Shown here: one piece after another, positions 12,098-22,547 of the stretch
Layout: every line of letters starts with the position of its first letter
Numbering within the stretch: position 1 is the stretch's first letter
From: Halichondria panicea
Taxonomy: Eukaryota > Porifera > Demospongiae > Suberitida > Halichondriidae
Direction: 5' to 3'
DNA length: 64,000 nt
NCBI RefSeq assembly: GCF_963675165.1
Contig: NC_087377.1
Coordinates: 9,627,122-9,691,121 of the forward strand
Position numbers and translations under genes: made by a program
The notes under the pieces: generated by a model
The model's database searches: none
What the model was told of the DNA's origin: nothing
What the model saw: only the letters and a program-made list of their open reading frames with translations

Positions 12098-12282
12098 TGT
12101 TAGAGTTATTTATCTGGTTGTGATCATTATTTTTGTTTGTACGCGCATGTGGACAGTTGTACCATGTGCCACGAAGTGAACTTATGATAATCAGTCAAGT
12201 TGATAGTTGTTAATCTAACTGAGTAGAATAAGCGAATACGCTAGTGTGTGTATACTTAAGATCGCCTATATAGCTACTAACA
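12098..12282 (+). repeat. 3' LTR of the BEL/Pao element
   Basis: It begins TGTTAGAG right after the purine-rich tract CTCGGGGGAG (12,089-12,097) and ends CTAACA, giving a 6-bp inverted terminus TGTTAG/CTAACA. Its last 29 bases match the surviving 5' LTR fragments. The length is about 185 bp. Confidence 0.8.
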
Positions 12283-12394
12283 CTGACTCATCTATATAGC
12301 TATATCAATATCTACTATACAGGTATGTCACAATGTATGGTGTATATATATAGAAGAAATAGTCCAGTTATAGTCAATCATTCTGTGTGATCGT

Positions 12395-13519
12395 ATGGCG
12401 CGCCGTGTGTTTCAATAACAATGTCTGCATGTACATAGGCGTGCCTGGTGTGAATATACCGAGATAGCATGCACGTGCAATGATCGCCTTATGCAGTGAT
12501 CATGTCTGCACATGCAACCATTACTCTGTGCACATGCAGTGATCATGTCTGCACATGCAACCATTAGTCTCTGCACATGCAGTGATCATGTCTGCACATG
12601 CAACCTGCACATGCAGTGATCATGTCTGCACATGCAACCATTAGTCTCTGTGTGTGCAGATTAATTGAACCCAAGGTGTACTAGCCTCGAATCCAGGCCG
12701 ATTAAAATACATGTACATATTTTAATCGGCCTGGTCTCGAGGCTAAAGGTGTACCTGAGTCCCATTAGAGAAACATATACTTTGACCTGATGCAGCAGCT
12801 CTATTTAAAGCACGTGTATCAAAGATGTATTAAAAATTAATGATGGATATATAGATGATATGGACATGGATGAAGACGAATCTGCCATTGAAGTACTCGG
12901 CTGGAACACATTTTTCAGGAAATAGAACATGCATGTGCAGAGATTAATGGTTGCATGTGCAGAGACTAATGGTTGCATGCATGTGCAGACATGGTCACTG
13001 CATGTGCACAGACTAATGGTTGCATGTGCAGACATGATCACTGCATGTACAGACATGATCACTGCACACGCAGAGACTAATGGTTGCATGTGCAGACATG
13101 ATCACTGCATGCATGTGCACAGACTAATGGTTGCATGTGCAGACATGATCACTGCATGTACAGACATGATCACTGCACATGCACGCAGAGACTAATGGTT
13201 GCATGTGCAGACATGATCACTGCATGTGCAGAGATTAATGGTTGCATGTGCAGACATGATCACTGCATGTGCAGAGATTAATGGTTGCATGTGCAGACAT
13301 GATCACTGCATGTGCAGAGACTATAATGGTTGCATGTGCAGAGATTAATGGTTGCATGTGCAGACATGATCACTGCATGTGCACAGACTAATGGTTGCAT
13401 GTGCAGACTATGATCACTGCATAAGGCGATCATTGCACGTGCATGCTATCTCGGTATATTCACACCAGGACACGCCTATGTACATGCAGACATTGTTATT
13501 GAAACACATGGCGCGCCAT
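12395..13519. mobile_element. Foldback element with satellite arms (8-bp TSD)
   Basis: The outer arms are near-identical inverted repeats of about 115 bp, starting ATGGCGCGCC and including CATGTACATAGGCGTG and TATACCGAGATAGCATGCAC. Inward of each is an array of a unit of about 43 bp (TGATCATGTCTGCACATGCA, ACCATTAGTCTCTGCACATG), short on the left (12,490-12,655) and longer on the right (12,930-13,410). Flanks are GTGATCGT (12,387-12,394) and ATGATCGT (13,520-13,527), an 8-bp duplication with one mismatch. The architecture matches the 5,637-11,211 element, but the sequence is different. Confidence 0.8.
12682..12745. mobile_element. TAGCCTCG hairpin MITE, copy A
   Basis: A 64-bp near-perfect palindrome begins TAGCCTCGAATCCAGGCCG and ends with its complement CTCGAGGCTA. 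It is flanked by a perfect 9-bp duplication AAGGTGTAC (12,673-12,681 and 12,746-12,754). It sits in the centre of the foldback element 12,395-13,519. Confidence 0.85.
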
Positions 13520-13800
13520 ATGATCGTAATGCTGTCCTCATTCTCTTCAGACCACCGAAAGACTTCTCTGTTGAGCAGCTAGTGACAGGCAGAGTGCACA
13601 ATAATTATACTATCACGAAGAAAATCTTTATTGAAACCATTGTTTAATTATTTTATTTTGTTTTGTTTTTTGTCTTCTACCTGGTATTTAGAGTGTGATC
13701 AGGTTTCTGCTGGTGATGTTGGTTACTTTATGAATATATAGACACTGCATGACAGTGAGAAAGAAGAACCTTCTCTGATGCAGGCTCTTGACTTGTACTA

Positions 13801-14689
13801 TCAGAGATACAAAAGAAAGGGGATTGGAAACGAAATTTTTACGAAATTTTTGCGTGAAGCATTCCGCGTTATAGGGCGTGGCTAAAACTACAAAGGATTA
13901 TATTTATAGTCAGCATGCTCATTACCTGTCTTGACTGCTCTACAATGTGCTGTACATAGAAACAGTGAAATTGATCATTTTTAATGTTGATTTTTCTAAA
14001 AAGTAAAGAGAATTTAGCTCTAAAAAGTCGACTAAGCAACGCAGCCACTATTACTAGACAAATAAATGCTATGCAAGAAGAAATAGCCTTTACTATGAAG
14101 TCGTAGGAGGGACAGGCCCGTGGTGTGTCTAAAAGTATACTAAAGCAGTTTGAAGGACTATACTGCAAACGTTTATGAACAGTACAGCTTATTTATAGCA
14201 TGAAGCCATTCTATGTAGCACTTAGATACATAATAACCAAGTCAAGCAATGTCCTTTGCTGTTTTGACTTCACAGGAGGGACAGAGAAAAGTTGACATAG
14301 AGTAATTTAAGCTAAACTCAAAAAAATTGGAAACAGAGTAAAGACAACGGACTTAGAGCTTGTCAGTGGTTAGCCTCGATCCCAGGCCGAGTTTTCGCTT
14401 TTATAACGGTTAGGCGAACCAGTTGTTCGCCTAACCGTTATAAAAGCGAAAACTCGGCCTGGGATCGAGGCTAGTCAGTGGTATAAGCTTACTTCTCTCA
14501 AGTGTCTCCCAGGCCCTGAGTGATCTCTAGTGGATAGGAGAGCTAGAAACCAGGGATACAAAACCGTAGCGCAGTCCTCCATGTAATTATTTGCGAGCGC
14601 AATAATTACACGGAGTGCTTCACCGGATGTCAGTCCTTTTACATAGGGCGTGGGCGGTCGTTTCCAATCCCTTTCTTTTGCATCTCTGG
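13801..14689. mobile_element. TA-flanked MITE of the YCAGAG family
   Basis: The left end TCAGAGATACAAAAGAAAGG and the right end (complement of CCAGAGATGCAAAAGAAAGG) form inverted repeats of about 30 bp. Both are bordered by TA (13,799-13,800 and 14,690-14,691), as expected for Tc1/mariner-type movement. No coding capacity is evident. Copy B of the hairpin MITE is inserted in it. Confidence 0.7.
14371..14473. mobile_element. TAGCCTCG hairpin MITE, copy B
   Basis: A 103-bp, nearly perfect hairpin (TAGCCTCGATCCCAGGCCGA at the left end and its complement at the right) with a small loop at AACCAGTTGTT. A perfect 9-bp duplication, GTCAGTGGT, flanks it (14,362-14,370 and 14,474-14,482). Confidence 0.9.
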
Positions 14690-14692
14690 TAC

Positions 14693-14922
14693 TACCGTAT
14701 AGCGCGAAATTTTCGAGGGGCTTAATTTTCGTGGATTTCGTGGGTTAGCAATCCTACACAAAAATTAAGTCCACGAAAATCGTTCTTTACCTGCTATAAC
14801 GTGCAAGATTTAAAGGCGTGGCTTCCGGTAAGCAGTCATTCCGCGAACATTGTGCAACGAAATGGCTTTTAGAGGCCAATCCACGAAATATAAGTGCCTC
14901 GAAAATTTCGCGCTATACGGTA
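14693..14922. mobile_element. TA-CCGTATAGCGCG MITE, copy 1
   Basis: Inverted ends TACCGTATAGCGCGAAAT / ATTTCGCGCTATACGGTA; the TA at each edge is probably the target duplication. The interior is almost identical to the copy at 43,726-43,963, so the family moved recently. It lies two bases beyond the MITE ending at 14,689. Confidence 0.8.
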
Positions 14923-15099
14923 TTTAGCAGCTTTAATTAATTAATAAGTCACAGTACGCATGCCCAGGAAACTTATTATCTTGAAGGTGTGGTCTGACTC
15001 TCCAACGAGTATAAAAGCTAGCTCTAGCTCAGCTAGCTTCATAGTGCAGTGCAGTGCAGGCTCATGCAGCTTCCAGCAGGTTACAGTAATTTAATGTAA

Positions 15100-15149
15100 A
15101 GCTTAGGGGGGTGCTTGAGCACCCTGAGCCCCTAGCTGGATACGCCACT
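15100..15149 (-). mobile_element. Solo end of the CAGTGGCGTA (hAT-like) family
   Basis: The sequence ending TACGCCACTG is the complement of CAGTGGCGTA, followed by the complement of GGGGCTCAGGGTGCT, which matches the end at 8-50. A matching opposite end upstream was not found, so this may be truncated. Confidence 0.5.
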
Positions 15150-16015
15150 GACAGTCGCCCACTGACTCTTCTGGAATCGTGGACAGAGGGAACGGAATAA
15201 CATCACTGTTGCACATTGCTGAAACTCGGCAGTTGAATTGTCAGTTTGGTCATAATACTACAAAAAGAAAAATTAAACACGAATATTAGTCAATGGTAGT
15301 AGGAAATAGGGTACCGTATACGCATACGCATACATGCTATGCACACATTACATCAAAAAATACAACTTCGAGTATATACAAAGTTGAGCGGTAACTGAAG
15401 TGTACGATTCGCGACAAGAAAATGTTTGATGGAAACTGACAGTGTGTAACAACGTGTATACCCTCTATTTTGTTTCACTGCCAACAAAAGAATGCCACAC
15501 TGGTCATCCTATACAGGGGTAAGAGAATAGATAAACACGGGTATAGCTGCAGAATTAGTGAGTAAAGAATCACAGAATCACAAAAGTTCGAAGAACGATA
15601 TTTTTTAAGACATTATAATGAAAATCTATGTAGAGAATGCCTTCAATGACAGAGTTTTACTATATTTAATATTTACTTGGCTAAAAGAGCCCTTCAATTT
15701 ATCCATACAGTACCGGGGCTTAGTACACTTGTACACTACTTGTACACTATAATATAGTAAATAGGCTCTTTATCTGGCTACTCAGTACCTGAAGTCAGTC
15801 AGTGACACCACACCCTCTGCTAGCCTAAGACTACCTGCTATCAATACATTACTAGTCCTACCCTCACAAAAGTGAGCAAGTTCCTCCAGTGAGCAAGGTC
15901 CTCCAGCTAGGCGTAAGCATCCCTCTGAGTCTCTACTGGCCCTGTATATGAGAGCTCGAGACTGTATATTATACCTCTCATGATGGTGCTGCAGTTTTTT
16001 AACATGTAAGCGACG
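15150..16015. other. Intergenic, no gene recognised
   Basis: AT-rich, with scattered stops in all frames and no recognisable repeat beyond short duplications such as GTACACT at 15,725-15,745. Confidence 0.5.
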
Positions 16016-16019
16016 TCAC

Positions 16020-16560
16020 TGCTTCAACCCCTTTATTGAAACGTTAACCTGGTAAACATCGCCAATCATAAACATTGACTGCTTTTTAAAAACACCGACC
16101 TTTATGACTTTTATAACTACAAACCCTTGACACAAAGCTAGAAACTAGCTAAACTGCAGCCACTGTTAGGCTGTGTCGACTCCTTTTTAAAACATCGACC
16201 TTGGTAAACATCGACCTTTATGACGTCGACTCTGTTATAACGTTGACTCCATTTCATAACGTCGACTCTTTTTATAACGTCGACTCCATTTCATAACATC
16301 GACTCTTTTTATAACGTCGACTCCGTTTCATAATCCATAATAATCGACTCTTTTTGACACAAACAGCAAAACATCGACATTTATGACGTCGACTCTTGGT
16401 AAACATCGACTCCTTTATAAAACATCGACCTTTATGACGTCGACTCTGTTATAAGGTCGACCTTTATGACGTCGACTCCATTCATAACGTCGACTCATTT
16501 CATAACGTCGACCTTTATGACGTCGACTCCATTTCATAACATCGACTGTTTTTGGATTTT
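16020..16560. repeat. GTCGAC-rich imperfect tandem array
   Basis: A core of the type TATGACGTCGACTC or CATAACGTCGACTC(CATTT/TTTTT) recurs about every 18-25 bp over some 350 bp, with variants ACATCGACC and AACGTTGACTCC. Each unit carries the palindrome GTCGAC or its variant ATCGAC. Arg/Asp-rich reading frames across it are repeat artefacts. Confidence 0.85.
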
Positions 16561-16599
16561 GACACAAACGGCACCCCATAGTATAATTATATATAATTA

Positions 16600-16929
16600 G
16601 GCCATGCAAAGTCAATTTGTAGTTTCTCAGGCCCTCGCGCTTGGAAATTGGCAGCTTTACAAAAAAGTTAAATATCACGTGACCTCAAATTAAAGGCACT
16701 AAAAGAAAAGAAAAGGATAAATTTGTATAGTTTTTTGGTCATGAATATAATTATGACTAAAATTAATAAGTAAAAATTATGCACTTCTGCTTATTGAGGA
16801 AGTTAGGGGTGTGTTTTCAATTAAAATTCTATGAATATCATTATCATTAATATTTATCAAATGCCTCAATCCGCTTGCTATTTTAGGAATATAATAGCCT
16901 GAGAAACTACAAATTGACTTTGCTTGGCC
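16600..16929. mobile_element. PIF/Harbinger-like MITE (TTA duplication)
   Basis: Inverted ends GGCCATGCAAAGTCAATTTG / complement of GGCCAAGCAAAGTCAATTTG extend for about 33 bp. Flanks are TTA (16,597-16,599 and 16,930-16,932). A 3-bp TTA duplication with GGCC ends fits PIF/Harbinger; the assignment is inference. Confidence 0.7.
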
Positions 16930-16932
16930 TTA

Positions 16933-17843
16933 TATATATATTCTGGACTAGCCTTGCACTGGGCTGAACTTTGACCTGACTATTGCAACACCAATCACAT
17001 TCCTTTCCCTCATAACAAAACCACAATGACAATCATGATTGTAAACAATGAACATAAACACATACTTTTACTTCATAGTTATTTTACAAAAACACCCAAA
17101 ACTTAGAGGTGGCATTCTTGACAATTACAACTGTTGTTTATAATTATATCAAACGTATAGACAAACTTTACTTAAGATCATAGTTGATGGTGGAGAAGGG
17201 CTTAATATTAGAATATGAGAAGCAATGAATCTAAATTATGGTATTATTATGCAAGCCAAAAAGGTGATATATGCTACACAACCGCCACATGCAAGATACC
17301 CCAATAATAAAAGTACTATTATTATTATACAATTGACTTGGGTAAGTGTAAACTCCACCTGTAGATATAAAAATTAACTAAGTTCATAACTTGGGTAAAC
17401 TGCCATGGAGGATTCTTCATGTACCGAGTAGGATCACACATCTGATAGCACATGTATAGTGTTGGTGACGCTCACTGACTGTCTTGGTGATGTTCTTGAT
17501 ATTACCCATGGCGTTAGACAAATACTTGAAGAAGCTATGTTTGGCTTAATTCGTACCGCATACACCACAATCGAGAAACACCTACATATGCATGACGATC
17601 AAAGTATATTATTTATACACATGAATTGTTCTTGACCTAAGTATTATATAGCATGTGGTTTCAATCAGTATTGAGTCAATGATTGAACATAATATTGACT
17701 ACATGCATTAACAGAAACAACACACATGCAGTTCCTAAATAGATTGTTGTACAGCTGCTTTGTAATCATCTCTCAATTATTTTGTTTACAGTCTATTTAT
17801 ACACTCCTAGCATATAAATACCGCAGTCGCATCCTGCATTACA
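16933..17843. other. Intergenic, no gene recognised
   Basis: AT-rich, no ORF of note, no clear repeat ends. Exons encoding the ectodomain of the receptor at 18 kb would be expected here but I could not recognise any. Confidence 0.4.
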
Positions 17844-17960
17844 ATGCGTTATACAACTACTCATAACAGTAAATTTGATCTGACAACGAAAGCAATTAGC
17901 AAAGAGACCAATTACGGATTGCTAGTCGAGTCTGAGCCAATTCAAAATGAACCACAATGA
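17844..17960 (+). CDS. Small ORF, possible receptor-tail exon
   Basis: 38 codons from ATG 17,844 to TGA. The last part, NYGLLVESEPIQNEPQ, has a Tyr-x-x-Leu motif in an acidic context like the cytoplasmic tails of the neighbouring receptor loci. There is no TM and no splice partner. It could be the final exon of a lost gene or chance. Confidence 0.25.
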   Translation: MRYTTTHNSKFDLTTKAISKETNYGLLVESEPIQNEPQ

Positions 17961-18045
17961 AGGTATATATGAACTAACCACACTTATGTCTATCTAATAT
18001 TTCCTCCTGCACGCTGGTTACCGTGTACACCATTACTTGAACACA

Positions 18046-18554
18046 TGCAGATGTGAGCAATGCGGTTGACTTATGGTGGCTAATTCTGCCTTTTGAAATG
18101 GTCGGAATTTTAACTCTGATCCTCACCTTGTTTTGTCTCCATTGTTACCACTTGACGATAAGAAAAAAGATTGAAAGGATACGAGAAACTCTAGATGAGC
18201 TAGCCAGTGTGAAGCAAAATGCAGCTTATGGGTTAGTAGCGAGATCGCCAACAAAAATCGGCTTTACACACAAGCTCACTGTATGAAACAATTCCAGAGC
18301 ATCCAGGCACAGTCAGCCATCAGTTTATCAATCACACACTGTGTGCATCTGATTTTGAAGCAACAGATGTTGAGTATGATTACATCGATAATCTAAAGTT
18401 CCCAGTACATGCTTCTAACCTAGAAGACCTTTCTTTTGAGCACCATCAATCATTTGCTGCTGTAACTGACAGCCACAGAAGGGGTGCAGTGCGAAACATA
18501 CAAGATTCAGGTCCTCTGTATGTTAACGTTGAGGTTACAGTACCCTCACAATAG
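18046..18554 (+). CDS. Receptor-like TM segment and tyrosine-rich cytoplasmic tail (3' exons)
   Basis: After an acceptor at 18,045 (CACATGCAG) the sequence encodes a TM helix (LILPFEMVGILTLILTLFCL) and a basic stop-transfer stretch (RKKIERIRETLDEL). Left unspliced, the frame stops at 18,284-18,286. If a 43-bp intron with GT-AG ends is removed (18,232-18,274), it continues in frame for about 93 more codons to TAG at 18,552-18,554. The tail then has several Tyr motifs: YGSLYETI, VEYDYIDNL and, near the end, YVNV, a YxN-type site of the kind bound by Grb2-like SH2 domains. This suggests a single-pass receptor signalling through phosphotyrosine. The ectodomain is not recognisable upstream. The 43-bp intron is the least certain element. 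Confidence 0.5.
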
Positions 18555-18885
18555 AACGAGATTTAAGATTAAGATGGAACGAACGTCAATACATGCACGT
18601 GCAACACAAGCATGCATGGTATACCATTGTATAAACATTGACTTTCAATATTTTAATGTATAATGTATAGACCTCAATTTAATAGAATTCATGCATGCAT
18701 GCACGAATACGAAAGCATAGTGGTTGATCACATGGTACACAATTATATGTATAATTATGAGCACATGCATGTGCACACACACACGTATAGTTATACCCAT
18801 TGAGAGTTGTTCAGGCATACATGAATGCATGATGAAAGAGAGTCAGCAACAGTAGTTCCACGAACTGCATGGTATATATATAATT

Positions 18886-18906
18886 ATGCCTCAGTGCGCA
18901 TACGGT

Positions 18907-18963
<57 letters not shown>

Positions 18964-19478
18964 ATAGACTGTTACAGCTGCTCAAGGATCAATGAAGTGC
19001 AAGTAAGAGTTTCTATAGGCTTCTAGTGTTGTTTTCTTGGATTCGTATTTGTGGATTTGCAAAATAAAGCTTCGTTCTTGAGTTATGTCTAGTTTTGCTT
19101 ACTATAGGAATGCCATTGAAGCCTTTTCAGAAGAGTCCGTAGCAAAACTTGTTCACCGAGTGTTGCTACTCTACTTAGTAGTTAGCTCTGCACTAGAACA
19201 CTAGCTGCAAGAGTGAGGAAGAGAGCTGCAAGACTCTGCTGATGGCAGCCATTAATTTTAGACTTGAACTTTTGGCATCAATCGTTTTTAACAACAATCA
19301 TGGTTGATCATACCCACTCTTTGAGTTTCCCTGTGATTCTGGATTCTGCACGCAGTAAAAATATTCATCATGACAATTATAATCAATGTGTGTATAAAAG
19401 CTAGCTATTAGTAGCTTTATTTTATGTAGCTTTGGCACCTCCACCAAGGCATCGATCAGCACCCGCAGTGCTTTCATT
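18886..19478 (+). repeat. 560-bp dispersed repeat, copy 1
   Basis: It runs from TTATGCCTCAGTGCGCAT through a TG tract, AGCTGCTCAAGGATCAATGA, TTAGCTCTGCACTAGAACAC and AATTTTAGACTTGAACTTTT to CACCAAGGCATC...GTGCTTTCATTA. The same order recurs at 39,484-40,265 (-), 54,364-54,918 (+) and 55,619-56,166 (-). It is non-coding. Confidence 0.85.
18910..18964. repeat. (TG)n microsatellite
   Basis: About 55 bp of nearly uninterrupted TG dinucleotide inside repeat copy 1; other copies have short versions of the same tract. Confidence 0.95.
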
Positions 19479-19659
19479 ATGTTTCAGCAGGAGTAATGCT
19501 GTTATTCTAGCTCCATTCAAATATCGTTTCAATTAGGATACTAACTTAAATTCCTATTAGCTATAATTATAACAGTCAATTCAAGAGACTACATTTATAT
19601 TACGAGTTTACTGAGTATTACGTTTATGAGTGAATAATTGTTGTCATAGCATTGAGTAC

Positions 19660-20075
19660 CATACCACCAGCCATGCAACTGTAGTGAAGAGACAAAAGTG
19701 CTTTGCTATGAAGAGAGAGCAGGAGTCGCCCTTACCACGACCATTCCCACTACCCACGCACAAACTACAGGGCAGGGATAGTTCAAGGGCTAAAAGGGAG
19801 GCTATACGGGTTTAAGAAGGGGAAGCTTATGTCAGTATATGGCTGATGCTATCTTTGCCCACAAGAGCAATCCAAAAAGAGAGGAGTTACGCCATGTTTC
19901 CAAATACGTGGCCATTTTTAGCGATGACAAATACAGATTATGTTTATATCTACAAGGCATATTTACAGGCATATCTTGCAAGGGAGCTGCTCCTCAAAAT
20001 CGAGAGGAAAGAGGATAATAGAGGAAGTGGCCATGCACTCAAGGTCTGGTATAAAGCAAGAGAGGAGCTTTGATC
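19660..20075 (+). pseudogene. Degraded ORF fragment of an unidentified repeated gene family
   Basis: Two overlapping frames hold pieces that read like one protein: an RQKCF...LPRPFPLPT stretch (19,690-19,770) and MADAIFAHKSNPKREELRHV (about 19,840-19,900). A third piece, YLARELLLKIERKED (to 20,073), follows. Stops and frame changes separate them. I believe similar 'FPLP ... hKsyPt.eey..v' proteins are repeated in invertebrate genomes, but cannot name the family. Confidence 0.3.
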
Positions 20076-20609
20076 CCGACACGCATGACTACCTTCCACA
20101 AGGGAAGACAGACATGCCTTCACACGGCACCTCCGTAAGAGGCTTGCAAACATAGGAAGCCAACAAACAGATAAGTGATTATAGTTCTGTTCATAATACC
20201 TACATGGCGTTGTAACGCAAAAATTGTTACACTACTATCTTCATGTGGGGTACGTTAAATGTTTTTTTTAATAGGCCTACAGAAATAAATGCCACCTGAA
20301 ATACTTACCGGCATGTGTACCTAATTTTAAATAGAAAGGACAAAATAATAAAAACTGTAGGCCACCTTTATTTTCAGAAGAGCTGATATCATGGCCGGGT
20401 GAGAGCTCCCTAACTCTACAATCTGTGCTAAGCACATACCTTCCTCTAAAGAAAGCGGATGAGATATAGAGCAGATCTTATGGTGTTATAATTATAATAA
20501 TTATACTTCACAATTCATGCAGATCGTCAGTATCGAGTGTAAACGAGCTGTAAATTCTCCATTAGAAGAGAAGTAAACGAGAGAATAATTATGCACTAAA
20601 ATCATAAAT

Positions 20610-21320
20610 ATGGCCTCCAACAAACACTTGCAAGCTGAGTTGCCCATGATGCAAGCTACGCTACAGGTGAGAATTAATGTACTAAATTGGTCTTTATAAG
20701 CTAGCTAGCTGCACTGTTGAAAGCTGACTCGTGAACAACATTCATTGACTGTAGCTATGGGTCGGACAACTGCTCAAAGTGTGAAGGAAGTCAAAGATGC
20801 AGAATTGTCTTAACGTTCTCAAAGAAGCCTTTTTATAAGCGCCAAAAAATATACTTACAGCTTCGGTAGGCGTTTATTTTAGGGCCTCAAAAATAATACT
20901 GATGCTGACGTGGCGCTTAAATTATGGTGGCACTGTAATTACATCAATTACGCAATGATTATTACAAAACTTACCTTCATTTGCAGGATGGAGACACACG
21001 TACACCGAAACAAATTTCACTTTCACAACCATGATCCAGATGACCGGCCATGCACCAGCAATATTCTAGAGAGGACTGATGAAGCTGAAGCTACACTTAT
21101 AAATAATAATCGAAAAAGAAAAATAGCAACTGCACCTGCAAATAAAGCTCTGCTGGTGCTCTTGAGCATGTTCTATGCATATACTGCACGTACTGAAGGG
21201 TGCTCCAATTTCTACCAGGCACTGGAAATCATTTCCCCTGTCTATGCTGGCACCAAAGAGACTCCTCCAAGATCAGGCTCATGGCAGCATTGTCTAACTA
21301 ACTATAAACTCAAGCATTAA
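20610..21320 (+). CDS. Possible two-exon hypothetical gene
   Basis: ATG at 20,610 opens 19 codons up to a donor (CTACAG|GTGAGA), and a pyrimidine-rich acceptor (TTCATTTGCAG) lies just before 20,988. The downstream exon has a 110-codon frame starting METHVHRNKFHFHNH that ends at 21,320, but the upstream exon does not join it in phase. No domain is recognised; the sequence is basic and Asn-rich in the middle. It may be a gene fragment. Confidence 0.2.
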
Positions 21321-21599
21321 CAAAATGGCTATATATATAGCTATTAGACTGGCGGCGCCAGTCTAAATTACATCTATAATGTAAACTCCACCTGTAGATA
21401 ATTATGTACCATAGGCCATGTGCTCTTGTTCCTGTAATTATTGTTTTATGATGTCATCCACAATTATGCCTGGCTCAGGCTGGGCCCAGACAATCAATAT
21501 TGATGCAATGCAATGGTGATGACTATAACCAGAATCAGAATGGTGAGTCATGGGACAAGGGTAATTGTTGGTGAACATTACCAGTGTTGTTTGTATTTA

Positions 21600-22286
21600 C
21601 AGTGATGTGTCAGGATCATCATCACCAGCTAGTAATGGTGCGATACTTTACAGCTTTGTGCTGTACACCACCACTGCATTGTGAAGTTAGTGGAGTTAGT
21701 GATACTTCACAGTAAATCTCATAGGTAAGTGTGATCGAATTTCTATTGAGTTTTCGTCTACAGCTAGATCAATTAATGGAATAACTGTCACAGTCGATCA
21801 AATGGACCCAATGATTGTATGGATTCGATTGGCAGCACACTCTACCCAACCTGCAGCACTGGCTATATGGTGACTGATCAGGGAACCCGTCCCTCACAAC
21901 CACTGTTGACTCTAACACAATATCACTCACTGCTCAATGGAGCTGGCTTCCCTTACTGTATCTGCGTCCAACCTACAGTCTTCTGACTCCAGTGGGACCT
22001 CGATCTGGGTATTGCTGTGGGCCGGGGTTGAGCATGGACCCAGGTAATGTAATCAGTTTTAACGGTAGCCTCCATCATCAGACTATTTCAGTTTTCACCC
22101 TATTTTAGTAATTTGGGTATGATTTCTGCTCTCACTTTGTAAGAATGTATAGACTGTGGGACGATAGAACAACTTGATGGTATTTTACATGTACATGCAT
22201 GTATACATGCAGTGACTGCTCAATAGTTCTATTCATAGTGATGATCATCTTTGCCATCGTTCTGTGCTACTGGGACAAAACAAGAA
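21600..22286 (+). pseudogene. Relic receptor exons upstream of the 22.5-kb receptor
   Basis: The stretch contains a short FN3-like piece (VSGSSSPASNGAILYSFVLY), Cys-containing text around 21,800-21,900 and a TM-like exon (22,237-22,284; VMIIFAIVLCYWDKTR) bounded by an AG acceptor and a GTAAGT donor. Stops interrupt the pieces. It looks like the remains of a receptor related to its neighbours, or alternative exons of the next gene. Confidence 0.3.
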
Positions 22287-22547
22287 GTAAGTAAGTTTTT
22301 CTCACTTTAGGTTGTGTGGAATTACAGAACTGATCGAAAGTATCATCATGAAATTGAATTTATTTATGCTGAGTCAGAACATTCTTGTGTACCCAATGTT
22401 TACATAGCTAAATCTCACATCAATAATCTTCAACTTAACTGAGACAAGCACCTTACAAACCACTGGATCTACTAGAAGAATGAGGACTGTACCTGCATAT
22501 GTAAGAGATGTAACAAAAGCTCTGTGTTATGTTTTGTTTTCTCCTAG

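Larger units (their letters stand above)
1..12282 (+). mobile_element. Decayed BEL/Pao LTR retrotransposon, interrupted twice
   Basis: The order of parts is partial 5' LTR, primer-binding site, gag, zinc knuckles, aspartic protease, reverse transcriptase, RNase H, integrase, DUF5641-like C-terminus, purine-rich tract and 3' LTR. The order (integrase after RNase H) and the DUF1759/DUF1758/DUF5641-type blocks are those of the BEL/Pao family. The copy is dead: there are frame changes near 1,590, 3,341 and 4,460-4,500, in-frame stops at 3,445 and 5,159, a MITE in the 5' LTR and a 5.6-kb foldback element in the integrase. The window begins inside the 5' LTR, so the outer target duplication cannot be checked. 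Both LTR ends share the CTAACA terminus. Confidence 0.9.

Noticed and set aside
12805-13195. His/Cys/Met-rich ORFs in the second foldback
   Set aside because: They lie in the TGATCATGTCTGCACATGCA satellite and mirror its repeat.
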